49,114 nt of DNA from Armatimonadetes bacterium DC (GTDB lineage Bacteria; Armatimonadota; Fimbriimonadia; Fimbriimonadales; GBS-DC), in the NCBI GenBank assembly GCA_001442985.1, contig LDYB01000010.1, forward strand, positions 1 to 49,114. The letters are read 5' to 3'. Positions 1-6,620 of the stretch are shown here, piece after piece. The translations under genes and the position numbers were made by a program. The stretch's first letter is position 1. Every line of letters begins with the position of its first letter. Under the pieces are notes generated by a model that worked only from the letters and a program-made list of their open reading frames with translations, was not told the DNA's origin and did no database searches.

Positions 1-164
1 AAGTATTGACACTATTTACCCCCCCCCCGAAATGCAGTTCGCCACGAAACGCCCGCAAAGGAGGGCATCACCATCGCTACCAGCAGCACCGTCGCAACTG
101 TTTTACCGACTGTTCCTTGCGCCCAAGTTCGGCGCACCCATCGCAAGATATTTGTCCGCTTCAT
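1..164 (-). CDS. N-terminal part of an exported protein, cut by the window edge
   Basis: Reading leftward from ATG at 164, the frame stays open to base 1 (54 codons). A strong GAGGAGG ribosome binding site sits 7 nt upstream. The product begins MKRTNILRWVRR, followed by a hydrophobic stretch around residues 20-34 (VATVLLVAMVMP) and a small-residue site (SFAG), a typical Sec signal peptide. Just after it the coding strand carries ten consecutive G residues (positions 20-29 on the plus strand as C10), read as Arg-Gly-Gly-Gly. A one-base change in that tract would shift the frame immediately after the signal peptide. The mature protein is outside the window, so its function cannot be told. Confidence 0.6.
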
Positions 165-209
165 CGCCGTGCCTCCTCAAACGCTCTGTGTGGAACACGC
201 GCGACAATA

Positions 210-215
210 TTTATA
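210..215 (-). promoter_or_regulatory. -10 box for the left-edge exported protein
   Basis: The minus strand reads GCTATAAAT. The TATAAA hexamer lies about 45 nt upstream of the start codon at 164, leaving a leader of about 40 nt that contains the GAGGAGG site. No good -35 is seen. Confidence 0.4.
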
Positions 216-633
216 GCATGCACCAAGGGGTTTCGTCAAGAGGTGCAGAGAGAAAGCTGTTTTTGAGTTCAAAAAGGATGTTCAAGTGTGAGAGCACGCA
301 AAAACCCACTGCGAGCATTGATACTTTTTCTTCGCTCGCTTTTATGCAACGAAAAGCCGCTACCTTGAGAAGCGCAACGAGGCACCCGAAGACCAAGCGA
401 AAACCGAATGCGCCATCCGCGCTCAAAATGAGCGGGCGCACAGCGCTACGCCCTGAAGGCTTCCCAGCGTTTCTGCTTCAGGAGTGAGACTCTCTCACCT
501 CCTGGCAGGGTAGATTCGCCCCCCTGAGAAAGATTCCTGCTGTCTGGGGCAAACTTTGCTTAGATTTGCCCCTCACTCCTATTCCGTGTGCCAGTGAGCT
601 TATCCGACTACGCCTCTTCTCCGAACACCCACC
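216..633. other. Gene-free stretch with hairpins
   Basis: I see no convincing gene here; open frames on both strands have no ribosome binding site and no recognisable domains. Two inverted repeats are visible: aggagtgaga / tctcacctcct at 480-503, and ggggcaaa / tttgcccc at 546-572. The second could end transcription of the minus-strand gene that stops at 634, but it has no clear T-run. Confidence 0.4.
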
Positions 634-2106
634 TCAATACACTGAAATACTGGGATCCACCTCCTGCGCGTAGCCGTTGACGCCGCCAACCAGGTTTTTG
701 ACCTTGCCGAAACCCATCGTCTGCAGCAGGCGCGTAATCTGGGCGCTCCGCCCGCCCGAACGGCACACCACCACAATCTCGTCAGCGGGGTTTAGCTCAT
801 GCACGCGCTCCAGTACCTCGCCCATCGGGATGTGTCGGAAGGGGTACGGCAGGCGGCTGATTTCCAGCTCGAACGGCTCGCGCACATCCAGAATCACCAG
901 TGGCTCGCCGCGCTCCAGCCGCTCCTTGAGCTGCGCGGGCGTGATGCTGGGCAGTCCGTCAGTCTCCACGGGCGCCTCTTCCCCGCGTATGCCACAGAAC
1001 TCGGCGTAGTCAATCAGCTCGCGCACGGTGGGGTTTTCGCCACACACGGGGCAGTTGGGGTCTTTGCGCAGTTTCAGTTCGCGCCAGCGCATCTGCAGGG
1101 CGTCCAGCAGCAGCAACCGCCCAATCAGCGGCTCGCCCACGCCCAGAATCAGCTTGATGGTCTCGGTCGCCTGCACCAGCCCAATCAAGCCGGGCAGGAT
1201 TCCCAGCACGCCGCCCTCGGCGCAGCTCGGCACAAGACCAGGAGGCGGCGGCTCCGGATAGAGACAGCGGTAGCACGGTCCGTGCTGTGCCCAGAACACC
1301 GACGCCTGCCCCTCAAACCGAAAGATACTGCCGTACACATTCGGCTTGCCCAGCAGCACGCAGGCGTCGTTCACCAGATAGCGCGTCGGGAAGTTGTCCG
1401 TGCCGTCCACAATCACATCGAAATCGCGCATGATGTCCAGCGCGTTCTCGGAGGTGAGGCGCGTTTCAAAGGGGATAACCGTTACATACGGGTTGAGGTC
1501 CCGTATCTTCTCCATCGCCGACTGGAGCTTGGGCTTGCCCACATCGGAGGTGAAATGAATCACCTGCCGCTGGAGGTTGGAGTAGTCCACCACATCGAAG
1601 TCCACCAGCCCAATCGTGCCCACGCCCGCGGCGGCGAGGTAGAGCGCGAGGGGCGACCCCAGCCCGCCCGTGCCGATCAGCAGCACGCGCGCCGCCTTGA
1701 GCCGCCTCTGCCCCTCCATCGTGACTTCGGGCATAATCAGGTGGCGACTGTAGCGCAACACCTCCTCTTGCGAGAGCGTGATGGCTTGCAGGCGTGCGTC
1801 GTCGATGAGGCTCCGCACGCGCTCCTGTGTGCCCACGCCCCCTGCCACAGAGGGCACAATCATCAGTTCGGCATCGGGCGCGAGGGGTGTCTCCAGCCCC
1901 TGAAGGTGGCGCACATCCTCCTCGCCCAGATAGAGGTTCACAAAGCTGCGCAACTGCCCCTGCTCGTTGAACAGGTGCGGGCGCAGCTTGGGATAGGTTT
2001 CCACCAGCTTCTGAATCGCTTCGCCGACCGTGCGGGCGTCCACACTCAGTTTCGCCTGCTGGTCGGTGAACACACGCAACGCCGTTGGGATAAAGATGGT
2101 TGGCAT
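634..2106 (-). CDS. Ubiquitin-like (MoaD/ThiS) - E1 (MoeB/ThiF) - rhodanese fusion protein
   Basis: About 490 residues with three domains. Residues 1-90 form a MoaD/ThiS/CysO-like beta-grasp domain ending in Gly-Gly (VPSVAGG). Residues about 105-360 form a ThiF/MoeB adenylyltransferase with the ATP loop LIGTGGLGSP, the GTDNFPTRYL segment and two CxxC zinc pairs (CYRC, CPVC). Residues about 390-490 form a rhodanese domain with active-site loop CRSGGRS. E1-rhodanese proteins of the MoeZ type adenylate the C-terminal glycine of a small carrier and sulfurate it for molybdopterin, thiamine or cysteine synthesis. Here the carrier is fused in front, so its Gly-Gly is internal and may need cutting. 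An ATG at 2112 exists, but AGGAGG is only 2 nt from it and 8 nt from the ATG at 2106, so I chose 2106. The upstream DUF1028 stop is at 2109-2111, indicating coupling. Confidence 0.88.
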   Translation of the reverse strand: MPTIFIPTALRVFTDQQAKLSVDARTVGEAIQKLVETYPKLRPHLFNEQGQLRSFVNLYLGEEDVRHLQGLETPLAPDAELMIVPSVAGGVGTQERVRSLIDDARLQAITLSQEEVLRYSRHLIMPEVTMEGQRRLKAARVLLIGTGGLGSPLALYLAAAGVGTIGLVDFDVVDYSNLQRQVIHFTSDVGKPKLQSAMEKIRDLNPYVTVIPFETRLTSENALDIMRDFDVIVDGTDNFPTRYLVNDACVLLGKPNVYGSIFRFEGQASVFWAQHGPCYRCLYPEPPPPGLVPSCAEGGVLGILPGLIGLVQATETIKLILGVGEPLIGRLLLLDALQMRWRELKLRKDPNCPVCGENPTVRELIDYAEFCGIRGEEAPVETDGLPSITPAQLKERLERGEPLVILDVREPFELEISRLPYPFRHIPMGEVLERVHELNPADEIVVVCRSGGRSAQITRLLQTMGFGKVKNLVGGVNGYAQEVDPSISVY

Positions 2107-2108
2107 AC

Positions 2109-3035
2109 TCATTTCCTCCTGTTTTTATACTCCTGAATCAGCGCCTGAAACTCAGGCTGGTTTCGGATAGACTCGAAATCGGTATCACGCTCGGCGAGGC
2201 TCACGAGGCTGGGGTCCAGCTCCAGCGCGCGCTTGAGGTGGGTGAGCGCCTGCTTACCCTCCCCAGCCAGCGCGAGCATGCAGGCATAGTTATAGTGCGC
2301 GTTTGCGTCGTCGGGCATCTCTTTGAGAATCTGCTCGAACACCTGCGCCGCCTCGCGATACTTTTTGTCCTGATAGAGTCGGAACGCGCGGTCCTGGCGT
2401 CGGAAGGCGAGCTGCATTCGGAGCAGGCGCTTCAGTTCCTGCACGGGTTCGGGATGGTCGTCCACGCGCAGGTCAATATAGCGGTCATCGAAGCCCGCGT
2501 AGCCGCCGTTTTTGCGAGCGACGAGGATGGCGGCAGACTGCTTGCCACGCGAGTCGCCGCCTGCCCGCTCGCCCGCCTCCAGCGCGGCGATGAGCTTCAG
2601 CGCGAGTTCACCTTCCGTCTTCTGGAAGGCTTCCGCCATCGCCTTTACGACTTCTTCGCCCGTGAGGATGTTGCCCTGCACCGCGAAGTTCTCGCCTGCA
2701 ATCCCGCCTGCCCATGCGATGCACTGCTTGCCTGTGAAGGTTGCCGAGCGCCCGCGAGCGTCCACAATCCCCACCTGACGCTGGTCTCTGCCCTTATCGC
2801 TGGCGGTCAGGCGGCGAATAACCTCCTGCGGATGGAGTTTTCGGGCAAGCAATTCCAGCCCGCGCGGTCCGTAGGTCGTGTTGGCAAAGGACTGGGTTGC
2901 CACCGCGCCCACCCCTGCTTTCGCGAACGGCACGACGGAACCCACCGCCAGAAACTTCGAAGCAACCGCCACACCCACATCGCCCGTTTTCGGGTCTGCG
3001 CCTACCACCGAAAAGGTTCCGAACGCCTCTCTCAT
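2109..3035 (-). CDS. DUF1028 family protein with C-terminal TPR region
   Basis: 308 residues. The N-terminal about 200 residues match DUF1028 (starts [15 protein letters not shown], then [17 protein letters not shown] and [12 protein letters not shown]). To my knowledge this family of unknown function is placed in the Ntn-hydrolase fold group. Residues about 225-305 contain tetratricopeptide-like helices ([41 protein letters not shown]), suggesting a protein-binding tail. The gene runs directly into the E1 fusion gene and shares its promoter. It is divergent from the proteasome operon, which also encodes Ntn hydrolases; a functional link is only a guess. No signal peptide is seen, so it is probably cytoplasmic. 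Confidence 0.85.
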   Translation of the reverse strand: MREAFGTFSVVGADPKTGDVGVAVASKFLAVGSVVPFAKAGVGAVATQSFANTTYGPRGLELLARKLHPQEVIRRLTASDKGRDQRQVGIVDARGRSATFTGKQCIAWAGGIAGENFAVQGNILTGEEVVKAMAEAFQKTEGELALKLIAALEAGERAGGDSRGKQSAAILVARKNGGYAGFDDRYIDLRVDDHPEPVQELKRLLRMQLAFRRQDRAFRLYQDKKYREAAQVFEQILKEMPDDANAHYNYACMLALAGEGKQALTHLKRALELDPSLVSLAERDTDFESIRNQPEFQALIQEYKNRRK

Positions 3036-3070
3036 CGTTGCACCCCGTGCCGAATATTTAGCGTGGCTAA

Positions 3071-3079
3071 AGTATACCC
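3071..3079 (-). promoter_or_regulatory. Promoter -10 (GGGTATACT) for the DUF1028-E1 operon
   Basis: The minus strand reads GGGTATACT, with TATACT at 3076-3071. It lies 35 nt upstream of the start codon at 3035 and is back to back with the dop promoter at 3098-3103. Confidence 0.6.
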
Positions 3080-3097
3080 GACACCGCGCGCATGGTG

Positions 3098-3103
3098 TAT
3101 AAT
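3098..3103 (+). promoter_or_regulatory. -10 box of the proteasome operon, predicting a leaderless dop mRNA
   Basis: A perfect TATAAT ends 6 nt before GTG at 3110. The transcript should therefore begin at or within a base or two of that GTG. This decides the dop start: the ATG at 3092 lies upstream of the -10 box and could not be transcribed from it. Confidence 0.65.
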
Positions 3104-3109
3104 ATCCCC

Positions 3110-4618
3110 GTGCATCGCCTGATTGGAATAGAGACGGAATATGGTCTCTATGTGGAAGGGCGCAGTGTGTCCGAACAGATGGGGGACGCAGTAAGCCTCC
3201 TGCGGTGTTGCCCGTTTCCAGCGGTCAAGAAATGGGACTATCGTCTGGAAGACCCCCGTCGCGACATGCGCGGTTTCCGCGTAGAGCAGTTAGCTGTAGA
3301 CCCCAAAGACGCTGAGATTGAGCGTGCGCACCCGATTAGCCTTTCGGAGCAGGAGGCGCGTGCCGACCATGTCTTAGCCAACGGCGCCCGCTTCTATAAC
3401 GACCACGCACACCCCGAATATGCCACGCCCGAATGCCTGCGCCTGCTGGATTTAATCGCTCATGACAAGGCGGGCGAGCGAATCGTGCTGGCGACCGCCC
3501 GCGCCTTTGAACGCGAAACAGGGCTGAAGGCGCACCTCTACAAAAACAACTCCGACCATCACGGCAGCAGCTACGGCTGCCACGAGAGTTATCTCCTGCG
3601 GCGCGATATTGAATTCAATGCTCTGCCCCTCACGCTGGTGCCGTTTCTGGTGACGCGCATGCTGTATGCAGGCGCGGGCAAAGTGGGGGTGGAGGTGAAC
3701 CCCTACCCGCGCGTGCCCTATCAGATTTCCCAGCGTGCCGATTTTTACATGGATGTAATGAATGTGGAAACGCTTTACAGGCGCCCCATTTTCAACACGC
3801 GCGATGAGCCGCACGCCGTCGCACGGCGCTACCGACGCCTGCATGTCATCTGCGGCGACGCGAATATGAGCGAGTACGCCACCGCGCTCAAGGTCGGCAC
3901 CACCGCGCTGGTGATAGACCTGATTGAAGACGACTGGCTCCCCGACTTCGTGATGAAAGACCCCGTGCGCACAGCCCAACAACTCTCGCGCGACCCCGAT
4001 GGCAAGTGGCTCGTGGAAACCGAAGGGGGGACTATCAGTGCGATTGACCTCCAGCGCCACTACCTCGCCGAAGCCCAGCGACGCTACGCCGGGCGCGACG
4101 CCGAAACCGACTGGATTCTGCGCGAGTGGCAAACCGTGCTGGATACCCTCGAAACCGAACCCGAAGCGCTCGCCGACCGCCTCGACTGGGTGGCAAAACG
4201 CCAGCTCCTGCAACTTTTTGTGGAATCTGAGGGGGTTTCCTGGGAAGACCCTGCGATTTTTGCCCTCGATCTGGAGTATCATCATGTAGACCCCCAGCGG
4301 GGGCTATACTATGCGCTTGTGGAACAGGGGCAGATGCAGACGCTGGTCTCCGAGGAGGCGATTGAACGCGCGATGACCACGCCTCCCGAAGACACACGCG
4401 CATGGATACGGGGTATGTGTGTGGCTCGCTTTGCAGAACAGATTCAGAGCCTCAACTGGGAGCAGATTATTCTGCGCTCGGAGGCGCAAACCGTTCGGCT
4501 GGACCTCAGCCGAATGGTGGGCAATCTCAAAGTGCTCAACCGCCGTCTCACGGAGGTTGACAATATCACCACCTTTGTGCAGAAGGTACAGGAGGCATCT
4601 CATGATGTGGCAAGCTGA
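3110..4618 (+). CDS. dop: Depupylase/deamidase Dop of the Pup (UBact) proteasome system
   Basis: About 502 residues of the Dop/PafA carboxylate-amine ligase-like family. Visible landmarks: the N-terminal GIETEYG nucleotide-binding motif, [15 protein letters not shown] (the Dop-specific loop region), [19 protein letters not shown] (Dop form; PafA has a variant before HPEY), [24 protein letters not shown]-like FNTRDEPHA, and [16 protein letters not shown]. Dop removes the tag from substrates and, in species whose tag ends in Gln, deamidates it. Here the tag ends in Glu, so only tag removal should be needed. The start is GTG 3110, set by the -10 box 6 nt upstream. The 3' end overlaps the tag gene by 17 nt. 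It could be mistaken for PafA, but the DHAHPEY and WDY regions favour Dop. Confidence 0.93.
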   Translation: MHRLIGIETEYGLYVEGRSVSEQMGDAVSLLRCCPFPAVKKWDYRLEDPRRDMRGFRVEQLAVDPKDAEIERAHPISLSEQEARADHVLANGARFYNDHAHPEYATPECLRLLDLIAHDKAGERIVLATARAFERETGLKAHLYKNNSDHHGSSYGCHESYLLRRDIEFNALPLTLVPFLVTRMLYAGAGKVGVEVNPYPRVPYQISQRADFYMDVMNVETLYRRPIFNTRDEPHAVARRYRRLHVICGDANMSEYATALKVGTTALVIDLIEDDWLPDFVMKDPVRTAQQLSRDPDGKWLVETEGGTISAIDLQRHYLAEAQRRYAGRDAETDWILREWQTVLDTLETEPEALADRLDWVAKRQLLQLFVESEGVSWEDPAIFALDLEYHHVDPQRGLYYALVEQGQMQTLVSEEAIERAMTTPPEDTRAWIRGMCVARFAEQIQSLNWEQIILRSEAQTVRLDLSRMVGNLKVLNRRLTEVDNITTFVQKVQEASHDVAS

Positions 4619-4790
4619 AGAGCGTCTACGGCGTCCGATCCCGCAGGAACCGATTACCCGTCCGGGGGGCGATGGCGACGGTCCGTCCCGTCCCGATGTG
4701 AAGCGCCCCGACACGAACGAGCTGCTGAAGCGGATGCGCCGTATTGATCCTGAGCAGGCACGGAAATACCGACAGCGCAGTGGAGAGTAG
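4602..4790 (+). CDS. pup: UBact/Pup ubiquitin-like protein tag
   Basis: 62 residues, starting [12 protein letters not shown], with a low-complexity Gly/Asp/Pro middle and a conserved C-terminal block LLKRMRRIDPEQARKYRQ ending in RSGE. This ending and the KRMRR-IDP-Q-YRQR pattern fit the UBact branch of Pup-like tags known from Gram-negative phyla such as Nitrospirae and Armatimonadetes. The C-terminal Glu side chain is what the ligase joins to substrate lysines. The start has GGAGG at 4591-4595, 6 nt before ATG 4602 (9 nt before a second ATG at 4605). The gene overlaps the end of dop by 17 nt and lies 4 nt before prcB. It is intrinsically disordered by composition. The classic actinobacterial tag ends GGQ or GGE; the Ser-Gly-Glu here is the branch difference. 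Confidence 0.93.
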   Translation: MMWQAEERLRRPIPQEPITRPGGDGDGPSRPDVKRPDTNELLKRMRRIDPEQARKYRQRSGE

Positions 4791-4794
4791 TCCT

Positions 4795-5595
4795 ATGCAC
4801 CATGCAGGCGACTTCTTCGCGCTCCTGCAGGCGTATCAGGAGCGCACGGGTGTGCGCATCCCGCTTCTGAGCGCGTTCACGGGCGAAGCGCCCGCCCACG
4901 CCCCCCGCGAGAGCGCAGTTGAAGTCCATGGCACGACCGTGATTGCGCTCAAGTTCCGTGGGGGCGTGCTGAATGTGGGCGACCGCCGCGCTACCGCCGC
5001 GAACGCCGTGATGTACGACCGCGCCGACAAGATTATTCCTCTGGACGACTACACCCTGATTGCGATTGCAGGCGCCTATGGACGCGCGATGGAGGTGGTG
5101 CGCTACCTGCGCCACGCCTTCAAATATTACGCCCGGAGCCAGCTCCAGCCCATGAGCCTCGATGGCAAACTGCAAGAGGTCAGCCGCGCGCTGGCTGCCA
5201 ACCTGCCGAACGCCCTCAGCGGCATCGGGATCTTCGTGCCCATTCTCAGCGCGTATGACCCCGCCACCGATAGCGGGCGAATCTTCTTTTATGATGTGAG
5301 CGGCGCGCGCTTCGAAACACAGGAGTACGGCGCGGCAGGCTCCGGGGCAGAGCGCATCCGCGGCGTGTTCGACTACATCACCAAAACCAAAGGACCCTTC
5401 AGCGCACGCCCGCTGGAAGAGGTGCTGGAAGAGGCGCTGCTGATGCTGGATATCGCCGCCGACCTGGACGCCGCCACGGGGGGCATCGATAAGGTTCTCC
5501 CCACGGCACGCTACGCCAGCCGCGACGGCGTGTTCGAAGTGCCCGCCGACACCATCCGCTCTATCGTCCAATCCCTGCGTGCAAGGAGCCTGTAG
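4795..5595 (+). CDS. prcB: Proteasome beta subunit PrcB
   Basis: 266 residues. A propeptide of about 46 residues ends in VEVHG, followed by the catalytic Thr47 (TTVIALKFRGG), which becomes the N-terminal nucleophile after self-cleavage. Counting from that Thr, Asp17 (VGDRRAT) and Lys33 (YDRADK) are at the canonical active-site positions, so the subunit should be an active threonine peptidase. It forms the two inner rings of the 20S core. GGAGAG lies about 7 nt before ATG 4795. prcA follows after 3 nt. Confidence 0.95.
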   Translation: MHHAGDFFALLQAYQERTGVRIPLLSAFTGEAPAHAPRESAVEVHGTTVIALKFRGGVLNVGDRRATAANAVMYDRADKIIPLDDYTLIAIAGAYGRAMEVVRYLRHAFKYYARSQLQPMSLDGKLQEVSRALAANLPNALSGIGIFVPILSAYDPATDSGRIFFYDVSGARFETQEYGAAGSGAERIRGVFDYITKTKGPFSARPLEEVLEEALLMLDIAADLDAATGGIDKVLPTARYASRDGVFEVPADTIRSIVQSLRARSL

Positions 5596-5598
5596 CCT

Positions 5599-6366
5599 AT
5601 GCTAACACCCTACGATTTTCAGGAGAACCTGCAACAGCGTGCGCAATACATTCGCAACCGCCTGCAGTCGGGCAGCCCGGTGATTGGGCTGAGCTACGAC
5701 AACGGCGTGATGTTGCTCTCTGTCCGGCGCCAGACGCGCAAGGTGTACGAAATCTACGACCGCCTGATGCTCTCCGCGATTGGCAACCAGTCGGATGTGG
5801 AGACCGTGCGCCTTGCGGCGATTGACTTCGCGCATCAGGAGGGGTTCGTGCGCAGTCCCGACGATGTAACGGTTCAGCGTGTGGTGGGCTTTGCGCTCAG
5901 CCCTGCCCTCAAAAAGGCGTTTGGCGACCCGCTAACTGCGCCGTTTGTGTTTCGCGGGCTGTTCGCGGAACTGCACGACCGCCCCGAAGACGACCTCTTC
6001 TACATCCTCAACTACGACGGCGACTTCCTGCCCATGAATCGGATGGCGGTGATTGCGGGCACGACCTACGCCGAAGAACAGGCGCTCCAGTACCTCAAGG
6101 AGCAGATTCAGAGCGTGCCGGCGCTGGAGGAAGCGATTCGCCGTGCCCTGACGGCATGGGGCATCGCGCGGCGGCTGGCAACGCAGGAAGAGCGCGAGCA
6201 TGTGTCCGAACGCGAGGCGCACGAAACCCTGCGCGAAATTCTGGACAGCGAAACCCATGTGGAGGCAGGCGTTCTGGAGCGCCAGACCCTGCGCGAGAAC
6301 CGCTTCCGCCTGCTCCGCCCCGAAGAGATTGCCGCGGCGATGCCATTGCCGCCAAGCTCGCCGTAG
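5599..6366 (+). CDS. prcA: Proteasome alpha subunit PrcA
   Basis: 255 residues with the N-terminal gate helix region (MLTPYDFQENLQQRAQYIR) followed by the alpha-subunit core (SPVIGLSYDNGVMLLSV, KVYEIYDRLMLSAIG, VETVRLAAIDFA). It has no catalytic Thr, as expected for alpha rings, which gate the core and dock the ATPase. The tail after about residue 190 is charged and probably helical. AAGGAG lies 10 nt before ATG 5599. It is the last gene of the operon; after it come hairpin repeats and then a convergent unit, so neither pafA nor mpa/arc is in this cluster. Confidence 0.93.
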   Translation: MLTPYDFQENLQQRAQYIRNRLQSGSPVIGLSYDNGVMLLSVRRQTRKVYEIYDRLMLSAIGNQSDVETVRLAAIDFAHQEGFVRSPDDVTVQRVVGFALSPALKKAFGDPLTAPFVFRGLFAELHDRPEDDLFYILNYDGDFLPMNRMAVIAGTTYAEEQALQYLKEQIQSVPALEEAIRRALTAWGIARRLATQEEREHVSEREAHETLREILDSETHVEAGVLERQTLRENRFRLLRPEEIAAAMPLPPSSP

Positions 6367-6470
6367 CAGGGGCATCCTGCCCCTGCCCACGCGCAGGATG
6401 CGCAAGCTACTTGCGCTGACTGAGGTTGGATTCGTTTGACAGAAACCGCTTCAGCCGTCGGGCGCCAAAG
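6366..6470. repeat. REP-like hairpin cluster after prcA
   Basis: Two tight hairpins lie directly after prcA: gcaggggca / tgcccctgc (6366-6386, loop of 3) and gcgcaag / cttgcgc (6400-6416, loop of 3). Neither has a T-run. A short sequence aaccgcttcagccgtcg near 6447-6463 resembles aacggctttagccgtcg in the large repeat at the right end of the window, so this may be a degraded member of the same repeat family. Confidence 0.5.
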
Positions 6471-6506
6471 CCATGCGGCTCTGTCTCCTTCAGGCGCGCA
6501 TGGAGC

Positions 6507-6620
6507 CTACCCCGATTGCTGAGCGCTGTCTCCGCTCAGGATACGGTAGAAGCAGTAGAAAAACAGCGCCAGCACGAAAGTCCACGCGCTGATCATAAAA
6601 ATCCAACCCTGTAGACTCAT
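6507..6620 (-). CDS. MetS-type small subunit of an NSS transporter
   Basis: A 37-residue membrane peptide starting MSLQGWIFMISAW, then VLALFFYCFYRILSG and a short polar tail, so it has one transmembrane segment. Its ATG overlaps the stop of the large NSS transporter gene by 3 nt (ATGA-type overlap at 6617-6620), with GGAGG 7 nt upstream. NSS transporters of the MetP type need a tiny partner of this kind (MetS), encoded directly downstream. Size, position, start coupling and the single membrane helix all fit. It is short enough to be missed by routine gene calling. Confidence 0.75.
   Translation of the reverse strand: MSLQGWIFMISAWTFVLALFFYCFYRILSGDSAQQSG

Noticed and set aside
32-487. Long plus-strand open frame at the left end
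   Set aside because: No ribosome binding site and no recognisable domain; its first 130 bases lie opposite the signal peptide gene on the minus strand.
799-2136. Long plus-strand open frame opposite the E1 fusion
   Set aside because: Shadow of the GC-rich codons of the real minus-strand gene; rich in His/Arg/Gln/Ala with no domain and no initiation signal.
3092-3109. ATG at 3092 as the dop start
   Set aside because: It lies upstream of a perfect -10 box that ends 6 nt before GTG 3110, and the conserved family sequence ([10 protein letters not shown]) begins just after that GTG.
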